Assembly: GCA_933228895.1 (NCBI GenBank)
Contig: OW121856.1
Coordinates: 103,639,027 to 103,703,026 of the forward strand
Length of the DNA stretch: 64,000 nucleotides
Origin: Platycnemis pennipes
Lineage: Eukaryota; Arthropoda; Insecta; Odonata; Platycnemididae
Reading direction: 5' to 3'
Below the pieces are notes generated by a model, which saw only the letters and a list, made by a program, of their open reading frames with translations, was not told the DNA's origin and did not search any database. This document shows positions 36,540 to 46,679 of the stretch, piece by piece. The position numbers and the translations under genes are program-made. The stretch's first letter is position 1. Every line of letters begins with the position of its first letter.

Positions 36540-39237
36540 GCCGTGATTGTTGTTAGGACCTACACTTCTCCTTGCAGGCCCTCTATCTCCAGGAACTGAG
36601 CTGAAAACTTGCAGGATTTTATTTCCTTGGAGGATATTTTTTATCCCGTAAGGACTAAATGCATAGATTAAAGCGTTAAGGATATACTGATGGTCATCAG
36701 GTGAATATTTTAAATTTGCTCAGTACAACTCTACTCTGGTCAATCACTCCGTGCAAAACTTCCCCAAATTTTAATAGAAATTCCGCTACTTCTATTAGAA
36801 CCTTTTTTCACGGCTCTCTATTTGTAATTCTTTTCACCGCTTTGCAATTGCATCACACCATGCAAAGGTTGTTTCCCCATATCAGTGGCTATAGTATCCT
36901 AAGGAAATTATCATTTTCACTATTTAATGTGGAAGGGATTCAAAACTGCCTATGAGTTCATTTCTGTAATCTGAACTGGTGACCGATTTTGGTTGAGTTC
37001 CTTTGCTCTCAAAGGAACACATAGACACCTCTAGAACATGTCATTAAAAAATTGAGCTCTTCCACGCCATCCTACTCCGAAATTAGCCCTCACGTTTTTT
37101 CACCCCTTCTCAGCAAGTTTTTTGGTTGAGAAATCCAGCTATATTTGATTTCGCCTTAATCTGAACCAAGTCGGTGTGTGTTTTCCAAAATTAATGAGTG
37201 TATTCACTTGAAACCATATTATCACAAGTTTTGATGAGGGCTAAATATGGTCTAAAATGACTTGTCAGTTTAATTATCACGCAGTATCGTATAAATAAAG
37301 CAAAAAATCCGTGTATCTTCTACTTAGTTATTACATTATAAGTAATAAACAATACTCAAGCGTAAAGTTTATTCTCTGTTCCGCGGCCTAAACATTTATT
37401 GCTACATGACTGCGAGAGATGGAACGATAGGTCGCTTTTTCAACTTTCAAGTATTTCTCGGCATGTGATAGCGAAAGGGAATGACTTGGAAATTGAGAAT
37501 GGCCTCAGGAAACTAAAATATTTATGAAGTGCTTAGGGTTGGCATGCAAGTGGTTATCTCAATAGGAATAATGTTGAAAGTAAACTTCCAGGTTATAATT
37601 TTTCACAGTTATTCCAAACATAATAATTCTAGCATTAAATGTTAGTTGAAATCGGCTCAGATATGCCGAGTTGCACAGATACTAGAAAAAGATTTTTGGT
37701 GATTATGCTACCACTTAGTCTTTGCAGAGTTTGGGGATCTACGATTGATTACGTTCCTAATGATCCTATGGAAAGCTTAGGATGTTCATCCATACGTTTA
37801 CAATCAAATTAATGTATCCCAAAAACCTTCACTACAACAGCTCAAACACATGCCTGCATTATGCTAAGAATCATTGGGAACATTTCAAATTATACACACA
37901 TCTATTGAGAAGGAATCCGTCCTTGAGGTTCATTTTTAAGAAAATATTCCCTTCTCACTGCGTGTACGCAAAATTCTAGGCCAGTCGCAAAATCGCTAAA
38001 AATGTACCACTATCATTGCTTGCGAGCAAAATTAAGCCAATTATATTTTTAACGCACATTTCAGCAAGGTCTCCCTGGAAATTAATCCCTGAAACATCTT
38101 GAAATTATAAAATATTTCTACTCGTAGCATATTTGCTAGTTATTGCTGACTTTTTAAATATATTTTTGTGGCTGGATAGTGGAGGTTTCGAGGACCTTAT
38201 ACAGTTTTCTTTTGTGTGGTAAATTTGGGCAATTAATTAATGGAGTTATTATTTATTAAAATTTTAAGGGCTAAACTATTAACTTAAGAATAATTAAAAA
38301 TATCAAATTTCATTCAAATTTTAAAAAATTCAAAATAATTTCAATGCTCAATATATATTACTAACGTGCCACTTGATGGTTTTGATCCACCGAAATATAT
38401 TTGTATCTGAAATTTTAATTTCTTACATGATTGATTAAATTAACACATCTTTTCATCACTCGGTAGGCGCAAAGAGAGTGGCGTTTTTTGACGATTAGCA
38501 TCATCTGCTGTAGTTTTTTTGTTCGAGAAAGTATGAGATAGTCGTTGGCTTTATATCGATGACTTTTCCTCGAGTTCCTAAAATACCATTAACCAGCGAT
38601 GGGTCGCACAGAAGTGGATGGAAAATCGAGTGAATTCTTTCCCCTTCCAAACACCCACCCCGCCGCTCCTTGTCCTTCCCTTCTTGCTCAACGCATTCCT
38701 TATTTCATTCCTCAATTCTCCCTCTCCCCTCCTCTTTCTCGAAGACGGCTCTCATCAGAGAGACGAAGAAACGTTCCCTTCGCCCAATCCTATTACGTCG
38801 TGCCAATCGCCCACTTGTTATCCCTACGGAATTGGCCATCTGGAACAAAGGTGCTGGGACTAAGATGATAATAATGAACCCGGATGGAACACAATGCTTT
38901 TCTATTTTATCCACGACTGAGCCTTATTGGCTGGCTCATTACAAATCCTTGGCATTCCTCCAATCACTCCTGTTCATTTTCGCGTGAACGTTGTCAGTTA
39001 ACGCATTTACGGTTACGAAACAACTTTCCAAAGGCAATGAACTTATTCTCTTTCGATTCGGTCCCTACGATTCATCTCTTAGAAATTATTTTAAGCCTTA
39101 ATTGCGGATTTCAGGCTTGCACTCTCTTTACACGAGCAATGGGGGCGTTTACTTGGACCAAAACCGCTTTTCAGTACACGAAATAGTTATATGGAAACGA
39201 AAAATAAATTTTAGTGAAAAAATCAATCTTCTAGCCC
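36540..39237. other. Mostly AT-rich non-coding sequence
   Basis: No gene is recognised. A pyrimidine-rich piece lies at 38640-38770 with three overlapping frames. Nothing else stands out. Confidence 0.5.
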
Positions 39238-39440
39238 TTCCCGCTCTTCCTCAGAACAGTCAAGGACGGGTGGTGGTTGACGTAGATATCCTCAACGCAG
39301 CTTTTTCGGTAGGTGTCACCTCTTTTGCTTATTTTAATTTTTGATTTATGATATAATGGCTCTGTTTAGAAGATTAATTCTTTCACTAAAATTCATTTTT
39401 CTTTTCCATCTAACGATTTCGGTTCCGAGAAAAGCCCCCA
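39238..39440 (+). repeat. Dispersed repeat D, intact copy
   Basis: The copy runs aacagtcaaggacggg, gacgtagatatcctcaacgc, ggtaggtgtcacctctttt, gcttattttaatttttg, agaagattaattctttcact, aaaattcatttttc. The same order is found, split in two, at 41870-41930 and 43764-43925. Its nature is unknown. Confidence 0.75.
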
Positions 39441-39549
39441 TTCTCCGCCCTTTATTCCTTCCACCCTCACAAAACTGAGATAATACGACGCAGCAACAAG
39501 ATTTAACTGCGTAACTCAGACAGCAAACGTACTGTCAGGGGCAAAGAAC

Positions 39550-39690
39550 GAGATTTTGCAGAACCTGCACGAAGGAGTACATCTAGTGCCATGCTAATGT
39601 GGAAAAGCTTATATCGGCAAGATTTGCATATCTATGAAGTTCAGATGCAGGAACACCGAAGGACTACAAAGAATAAGCAGCTAGACCTTA
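39550..39690 (+). mobile_element. Penelope-like element, GIY-YIG relic
   Basis: From 39574 the frame reads GVHLVPC, a TAA stop, then CGKAYIG, which are the two halves of the GIY-YIG motif with their usual spacing. A one-base shift after about 39640 restores VQMQEHRRTTKNKQLDLSM, the R-QEHRR block that follows in the family. The stop and the frameshift make it a dead copy. The sequence is clearly different from the copies at 8.8 kb and 42.7 kb. Confidence 0.75.
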
Positions 39691-39952
39691 GCATGTATAG
39701 AGTGAACCCGTGCCTTACATATTAATTGATGTAGCTCAAATGATTGTGGAGGATAATCAATACTATCCACGATTAATCAGAGAAGTTATCGAGATAGTTA
39801 AGTCCGGCGGCAAATCTTACTAGAGATGACTGATTCCTCCACAACGCGTGGTAGATAGTTCTTCAACGACAGAGAGTAGTAACTAGAGGTGGGCTTGTAA
39901 GATGACCGATTGTGATCATCGATTTTCGATGAAAAAATTTCCATAGTAACAC

Positions 39953-40130
39953 TAATGAGTGAGTATGAAAGTATGTCATATTTTGCCATTCAATTTTCTT
40001 TGCATCTTTGATTTTGTACGAGTGATGGAGAGATAACCTTACTTTTTAAATACTCTTTTCATCCCCCTCCCCTACTTTTTTCCTCCGCCCCTTAAGATTA
40101 CGACTTTGGGGATATTTTCTTCCTCATTTA
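39953..40130 (+). repeat. Dispersed repeat C, copy 1
   Basis: It shares with 52566-52745 the order gagtgag, atgtcat, tttgattttgtacg, gtgat-gagag, ccttacttt, a C/T stretch, ttttttcctccgcccctta and ttacg-ct-tggg-at. The origin is unknown. Confidence 0.6.
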
Positions 40131-40326
40131 TGCATTACTAGCTGTATTTTAGTGCCAGAAAATATCCTAAACTATCTATGACTCGGATAAAATTAACTTT
40201 TTCAGAGTAAAAATGTAGATAATTAATCAAGTACCCTGTTCAATTAGGGCAAATCAATTATTTTTTACTGCGAAAACCTCACTAAGGCCCTCATTCGCAT
40301 GTCAAATTTTAACATGCAATTAATTA

Positions 40327-40354
40327 AGATTCTCGATCAGGTGATCGAGAATCT
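40327..40354. repeat. Perfect 28-base palindrome
   Basis: Arms agattctcgatca and tgatcgagaatct are exact reverse complements around a central gg. Further downstream, near 40438-40462, ttggaaaggt and accttttccaa form another small hairpin. Confidence 0.85.
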
Positions 40355-40359
40355 GAATT

Positions 40360-41820
40360 TCTGGGAATGTTTTTCAGGAGAATTGAGGATAATGAACATT
40401 TGAGAAGCAATGGGAAGAAAATTTGAGGATCGAATTCTTGGAAAGGTATTGGACCTTTTCCAAAAATAAATATAAATTCGAAATAATAATAGCATTCTTT
40501 TTCCATTCCGCTCGAAAGAATATTCTTATTCAACCGACTTGTAACAGTACTTTTGCGTGCGATTATTTACTATTTTTATATGAATTTTATATTAATTCTA
40601 TGAGAACCTAAATTGTTTTCTGAGATCACAACATGCACAAAATAATATTAGAAGATAAAGTAGAGAAATCACATAATATATTGTTTGCTTGATCTCAAGT
40701 AACACGGGAAAAGTATTAATTAATTAAAAGGTAGATTTGGGAATTTGGGAAAAAGTAAAATGGCAAGTAGAAGAGAATATCATTGCCTTAGAAGGAGGCC
40801 GATTATTGTACCATTCATGTACGCATAAAATATAAAAATTAACATTTGTAGTCAACATTTTTCTGATCACCATAGTGTATTTTATTCTTATCACCCATAC
40901 TCAGTTTACCCTGAATTTAGTTTTTAATGAAATTCGAAAATGTTCACAGATGGCCAACTGAAAACTAATTTTTCTTTGATCCCCAGATCATTGCAGTTAG
41001 CCTTTTCTCGTTATCCAACAGCCGCGGGCTTTCAATACGAAAGCTAAAATGAGGGATTTCACTGCAGAAGCGAATGCAGTGAAGTCAGGATGATTGAGGG
41101 GTAATCTCAGGAGTAATGGGGGGGGGGGGGGAAGAAGGGGGAGCGACCATTTTCCAAAATTCATCATTTTAATCTGACAAGTTTGTTTCTCCCTAAGAAG
41201 TTACGGCCCGAAAGTTTGCGTGCAAGTCATTCATTTCACAAACCGTGCCCCGGGGACTTGAAGAAGAGCGTAATCAATTTGGGAAGGGGGGATGGAGCAG
41301 CTAGTTTCCCACTCTCGGAGGTTGTTTTATTCTTTTATTCTCCGCGAAGCCTCCCGCAATTAATGAAATCGAAATTAATATCTCCGCGGGATGTAATTAT
41401 GGGGGCAAATATAGATCAAATTCTTCACCGCAGAGACAGGGGTGGCTTCTCCAGGGGCGAAATCCCTTATAAGGGAACACCTCCGACTGTATGTTTTTCC
41501 CGCTCCGTTCTTCCTGCCGAGTTCCCTGGCGTAATGGACCCCATTTTTTGCCATATTTTGCCGAATCTCATAGAGTTTTGTGATATAAAAATATCCATAT
41601 TATTCCGTTCTTCGATCCGTCAATTAGTTCTCGAGTTTTGAGCGGAAAAAACATATTTTTAACCCTTTCGGAAAAGTGGGCATGCAAAGGACTAGTACGT
41701 CATCCACTTCGTCAAATCTCACCCGAGACGATAATGCTTCTTTGCCCAATCACAATGGAGGACACACAGCTGACTATGCCAATAGAAGTGGTTGCGACAG
41801 GTTCTCTTCAGGCAAACCTC
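40360..41820. other. Non-coding sequence with a 14-base G run
   Basis: No gene is recognised. A G homopolymer of 14 lies at 41118-41131. The 152-residue frame at 41183-41641 shows no known domain. It cannot be excluded as coding, but it has no start context or splice-site support that I can see. Confidence 0.45.
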
Positions 41821-41827
41821 CCCTCCC

Positions 41828-41866
41828 CTCCTCCTCTCCCCTCCTCCTCTCCCCTCCTCCTCTCCC
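41828..41866. repeat. Three copies of a 13-bp pyrimidine minisatellite
   Basis: The unit ctcctcctctccc occurs three times without change at 41828-41840, 41841-41853 and 41854-41866. Confidence 0.9.
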
Positions 41867-41869
41867 ATC

Positions 41870-41930
41870 CCGTTCTTCCTCAAAACAGTCAAGGACGGAA
41901 GGTGAATGACGTAGATATCCTTGAAGGCCG
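41870..41930 (+). repeat. Dispersed repeat D, split copy, left half
   Basis: It holds ttcttcctcaaaacagtcaa, ggacggaaggtg and gacgtagatatccttgaagg, then breaks off at ggcc where the intact copy continues. The other half is at 43764. Confidence 0.75.
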
Positions 41931-41935
41931 TATCA

Positions 41936-42685
41936 CACTAGCGGTTGCCGTCTGCGGTTGTAAAGTCGACCAATCAACGGTTGGATTATAGGAGCGCGTC
42001 TATTTCGAACTGGCCGGTTGTGTAACCGTATAGCCAATAGGAGCTCACCTCGCGGCCACGTGATGTTTGTGTTTACATGTGGTGATAATTTTATTGTTAC
42101 CATTTCAACGACGTTCTTCACCTTAAAAATATTCAGAACACAAATTAAACATCATTTAACTCTCTTGCATCAACTATTTTTTTGTGAAGGATATATTATA
42201 ATAGTATGCATTTTATCGAGGTGAGATTAAATGTACTTAATTCATTTGTATCTTGTATTTGAGGCATAAATCCTGAATTTGAGGCAGCATAGGAACGAAA
42301 ATTAAACAAAAACCGCACGTGACCGTGAGGCGAGATCCTATTGGCTGCGATTGCACAACCGGCCGGTTATATAAGCGGTCAGTGTGATTGGAGGAACTGT
42401 TTACAGCAACCCTAACATGGTTCTCGATCACGGATCTTGATAAGGCGTACGTTATCGTTATTTTTTGATCTAATTTATGTCAGAGAGAACGTGATCTCCG
42501 TTCTTCATCTTTCGCACAGAATTTCAAATCGCTTATCACAATCAGTGAAGCGAATTTTATAGACGGTTATTGTTAACCCTGTGTTACTCTAGGGGTAATC
42601 GTTAACGATAAAGATTGTGGTAACGCGAAAGATGCATCCGTGATCCCACGCCAGCAACGGCAACGGTAACCGGCAACCGCTAGTG
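41936..42685. mobile_element. CACTA-like non-autonomous TIR element, 750 bp
   Basis: The left end CACTAGCGGTTGCCG (41936-41950) is the exact reverse complement of the right end at 42671-42685, so the element begins CACTA and ends TAGTG. It is flanked by tca on both sides (41933-41935 and 42686-42688), a 3-base target duplication as expected for the CACTA (En/Spm) group. Subterminal ggttg motifs recur. There is no transposase frame. Inside lies a further inverted pair (42012-42062 and 42316-42364). The match continues two or three bases outward with one mismatch, so the true end could differ slightly. Confidence 0.65.
42012..42364. repeat. Internal inverted repeat of the TIR element
   Basis: The left arm ggccggttgtgtaaccg, gccaataggagctcacctcg, cacgtg matches the reverse complement of the right arm (cacgtg, gaggcgagatcctattggc, cgattgcacaaccggcc). 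The arms are about 50 bases each around an AT-rich core of about 250 bases. It could be a second MITE nested in the first, or part of its structure. Confidence 0.7.
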
Positions 42686-42728
42686 TCATATAATAGAATA
42701 GAAAAGAATAAAAGAACACACACGATGC

Positions 42729-42995
42729 ATTAGACTGGGATATCCCGAGAAATCAGCCATCGCGGAGCACAGCGTAACGCAAGACCACCGCATCCGTTTT
42801 GACGACACCAAACTGATGTGTAGGGCAAACGGATACTGGGACCGTTTGACCAAAGAAGCCTTTGAGATCGGCTTGGAGGAGAGGAATCTCAATAGAGATG
42901 CAGGGTATGCCCTCAGCCAAACGAGGAGACCCATTATTCGAAAAATCAGAGAAGGGAGGAGGAAGAGGGAAAGCAGCCAATCAGGAGTCACATGA
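42729..42995 (+). mobile_element. Penelope-like element, endonuclease C-terminus
   Basis: The frame reads RLGYPEKSAIAEHSV, then IRFDDTKLMCRANGYWDRL, TKEAFEIGLEERNLNRD and ALSQTRRPII, ending at a TGA at 42993-42995. The EKSAIAEH, GYWDRLTKEAFEI and NLNRD blocks in this order are the C-terminal hallmark of Penelope-like GIY-YIG proteins. The GIY-YIG core itself and the RT lie further upstream in a full element and are cut off here by the neighbouring TIR element. A hammerhead-like motif lies 55 bases after the stop. Confidence 0.8.
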
Positions 42996-43050
42996 CCCGA
43001 CTGGGACCAGATATATAAGGGCGAATTATCTTATCCCGGCATCAAACGCC

Positions 43051-43092
43051 CTGAAGACGATGGCGGAGTCAGCCATTGAAACGTTGGCAACG
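43051..43092 (+). ncRNA. Hammerhead-ribozyme-like core
   Basis: The conserved CUGANGA box is present as ctgaaga (43051-43057). It is followed by a stem of six pairs (gatggc 43059-43064 with gccatt 43072-43077, one G-U), the GAAA box (43078-43081) and a short third stem (cgtt with aacg, loop ggc). Hammerhead motifs are known in the terminal repeats of Penelope-like elements, and the position just 3' of the Penelope frame fits. Against activity: the base after stem III is G where U is expected, stem II has an unpaired C next to the core, and stem I cannot be drawn. Confidence 0.4.
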
Positions 43093-43139
43093 GAACACTT
43101 AACCCGGTGGAAAACCCGAGAAGAATTCACAGCAGAATA

Positions 43140-43763
43140 GAAAACGTTCTTTTTCGTTCTGGGACTATAAGTCCCCTGGAACATCGAAAAAAAATATTAC
43201 ATGCCAAATAGAAAAAAAATGAGATAGATCGAATGTAGTCAAGGCTACAGCCGTACAATTGCATGATGGAGCAATATTACACATATAAATTAACAATAAA
43301 TAATAAATACGAATGTAATGAGTACATAACCATTAATTGGTAAAGGTTTATTGATTAAACCATTAATTGATTGAACCAATAATTACATAACCATACAATC
43401 AAAACCGCTTTATAAAATTAAATAAAACACTTTAAGAAAAAAGAAATTTAAGAAAGGCAGCATATATAATGATTTAAATAACTTGAAAATAAAGCATAAA
43501 ATTACGAGGAATATAAACTAATATGCACAATATCAAGCATTTCAGTTAGATAATACAATACAACAAGATAGCATACAATAAAGTAAAAAAACGAGTTTGC
43601 GGAACCAAATATAAGCAGAGTTGTATAAATGCTCAATAATATTCCTCTTATGCCTCGCAATTGTAGGAGAGGTTCTCAGGCATTGTCTTCATTGTCAGGC
43701 AAATAATTTCATAGTTTACAGAAGGAAATGAGAAAAGAGTGCTTGAATAGTTAAGGCTCATAC
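43140..43763. other. AT-rich 3' flank of the Penelope fragment
   Basis: The block near 43158-43192 (with the gggact-ata-agtccc hairpin) matches 7835-7885. The rest is AT-rich with no gene. The stretch ends at 43763, where the right half of repeat D begins. Confidence 0.5.
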
Positions 43764-43925
43764 GGCCTTAACGCTGCTCGTTCGGTGGGCGTCACCTTTT
43801 GATTATTTTAATTTTTGCATTATGACAGAATGACTCTTGTTAGAAGATTAGTTTTTCACTAAAATTCATTTTTGGTTTTCATCGAACAATTTCGTGTACA
43901 AAACAGCGATTTTGGCTTCAAGGAA
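43764..43925 (+). repeat. Dispersed repeat D, split copy, right half
   Basis: It resumes with ggccttaacgctgctcg, ggtgggcgtcacctttt, gattattttaatttttg, agaagattagtttttcact and aaaattcatttttgg, in the same order as 39295-39410. Joined to 41870-41930 it completes the repeat. Confidence 0.75.
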
Positions 43926-43929
43926 ACTC

Positions 43930-46570
43930 CCTCTTTTCTCCCCCTTCATCCCTCAACCCTCACTAGAGGCGAGTAGAGTACTCTTCTCAGCTCAGGTAGT
44001 ATACTACGCGTCCCTCCCACCCCACCCCCTTCCACCCCCGATCACCCCCTGACTCAACCCTTCCCCTCCAACTCACCCCTCTACCTCATTTCGTATTCCG
44101 AATCCATCGTTTCTTCCGTCGATGTGCTATATCTAACTCATTTCTCTCGTTTTTGTGGCTAAGGAGGGACGGGAAGACAGGAGAGGGTGAGGTGCTGCTT
44201 CTCTTAAAGCCCCCGTCTTCTTCTCTCCTCCAAAGCACCCCTGTCTTCCTCCCCCGCCTCCCACCACTCCCTCCACTCCCGATTCGCTCTCATTCGATAT
44301 GCAAATTCCATTCTTCCTGACGTATCTCTCCTCCCTCGTGTTCACCCACCCACGAGCGCAACCCCCTCTCCGTTTCCCCCGCACCTCCTTGCCCTACCCC
44401 TCGCTTCCCTTCCCTCTCCGACTACTATTTCCTTTCCCCCGGACCAACCCTCCTAAATTCTACCAACCTCTCTATCCCTATCTTTCCAATCCCATCCCCA
44501 CACATAACCATTCATTCACTCCGGATCTTCTTGTCTTATATGTATATAACGAGCGCACAATTGGTAGGGAAGGTGGAAAAAGGGGGTTTATTTTCATCGA
44601 AAAAAAAAATGGACGGAGCCGGAGTTCTAGCTTCAGATCTCCAGCCATTCGTGTGCAGTTCGATTCCCGATCCAGTAGTTTTTTTTCGTCGAATACATTT
44701 CCACCTTTATCTCTTCCTAATCCTTTTCCAATCCCTTTCCAACGAGTATATGCCATTGCCATGGCGGAAATTTGAAACTGAGTATGTATGTGTGAGTGTT
44801 TTATGTATATATGATCAAACATACATAGATCAGAAAATTCGATTGTGCCTCCGAAGAAAAAAGTCTCTACTTTTTTAACCCCATCTCTCCCTTCCCCATA
44901 ACCTCTTGCACTCTATCTTTGGGCCCTCTTCCCCTTCGTCCAACTTCCATCACTCTCGAAGAATTTTTTCTTTATCTCAGCGCACTTTATTCCTTTTGTC
45001 TTCTCCTCACTCAGCCGATCCCTCCCTGAGTTACTTCTCCCTTCGTTCCTTTGCCCCTGATGCTCTACATCACTCCCCACGCGTCGGAAACTTCCTTGGA
45101 TCTCAAGTCTAAAATTTCCACTTCGGAGCAATAATCTCCCCCTGTTTTTTTCCGGGCTAATAACATATATCTTTTTCTCCTTTGGGAGGCTCTCTTCAGC
45201 TAACCTCCCGATCACCACCTCAAACCCTCTCTTCGGGATAAAAGTACACTGTTTGATGTTTCCATTTCATTTTTTGTTCTCACGGATATGAAAGCTCTCT
45301 TTCATGTTTTTCTCCATGATGTAATAAAAAAATTCCTACTTGCTTTAATACAATAATAATGGTAGGCTCATATTTAATATTTTCGTTATTCTGAGCAACA
45401 GACTCTGGTTTAAATTTCCAATTAGGTTGAGAACATATTTTCATAATTCCTTCCTTGAAAATGTGTTGTCTGATGTTGGTTTAAAACCGTATAACTTGAT
45501 AAAACGCGGGGAATGCGAAACATTATTTCATTAAGAAAAATGAGTCATTAGACTAATAATGGGTGGATTGCATTCAAACGTTGACATCGGTTCACTAAAA
45601 GCATGTCGGGTGAAGTTTATGAATTTCAGGTTTATCGTTCGTGGCACATCTTCAAGAGCAGGCTCTTTCAATTAAAAGTTGAACCAACTTCTTCATTCCA
45701 TGGTAAACTTATTGAGTGTGATAGAGGAGGAGCGTATCGATGGTCGTCTTTTGGTAGTTCCTTGTGTCTTTTGCTCTTTCCCGCGTCCTTCTTTGATCCG
45801 TGAAATCTTTTCATCTCCCCTGTATCATTTCCGAAATTCTCTTATCAGGTTCTCTTTTGTTTCCACGTTCCTCCAATCTCTCACCTCATTACCCTCTTAT
45901 CCCCTCTTTCCTTTCTGCTCCCCTTCTTCCTAAGAAGCCCTCTTCTTACATTCTTTTTCCTCCCCCATGCACTCCGCTCCCGAATACTCACGCATCATTC
46001 GCTCCGCTCCCCTTCCGCACCCTACCTGCACCTCCTTTCCCTCCTCACCTTCGGACTCTTCTCATCCCTTTACGCCTTCAAACAAACTCAAATACCTCTA
46101 CAGGCTTTAACCAACTCACCCGTTTCCCAATCCTCTCCTCCTCCGCCCCCTTCGTTGGAAGCAATCTCCTTCCAACCCACTCTCTTCCCCGTGAAATGCC
46201 TCCATCAGCATCGCTTACGCTACCTAACCCACCCCCCTCCGTTATTTGAATCAGCATCTTCCTCTCCCTCTCTCTCTCTTGTCTTGGGTGCGTCCTCTAC
46301 TGCTAGGGTTCCACCACCTTTACAATGACGCCCCGCTCCAATCTGCCATCCGCCTCGTTTCGTCGCAAAGATCCGTTCCCGCATAATTAGCAGCCATAAC
46401 CTCCTTTTCCAATCACGCATCCTGCTCGTGCAGCCGTCTCCCTCAATTTCCCTCTCCTCCAGCCTCGCGCCAAACTGTAGTCTACGCCCCCCAAACCAAC
46501 CCCCCCCCCCTTGTGTCACCCCTACCACTCTCCACGATCGACAGTTCAATCCATCGCCCCATTTACCCTC
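43930..46570. other. Series of pyrimidine-rich tracts
   Basis: C/T-rich plus-strand tracts at about 43930-44510, 44880-45110 and 45760-46560 alternate with AT-rich DNA. An 11-base C run lies at 46500-46510. The many frames on both strands in this region have low-complexity compositions and mutual overlaps. None is called a gene. Confidence 0.5.
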
Positions 46571-46679
46571 CTCTTCGCCGGAAAACCTCTCCATCCCCTT
46601 CCTAGAGATCCCATCCAAACCCCGTCGCCTCGCTTGCAGTAAGGAAGTCCCGTTCGCAATTAAGGGAAGTCGTCCGCAA

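Noticed and set aside
41183..41641. 152-residue frame, plus strand
   Set aside because: No known domain, and the surroundings are repeats. Not called.
44630..44670. B-box-like gttcgattcccg
   Set aside because: No convincing A box upstream and no match to the SINE families of the window.
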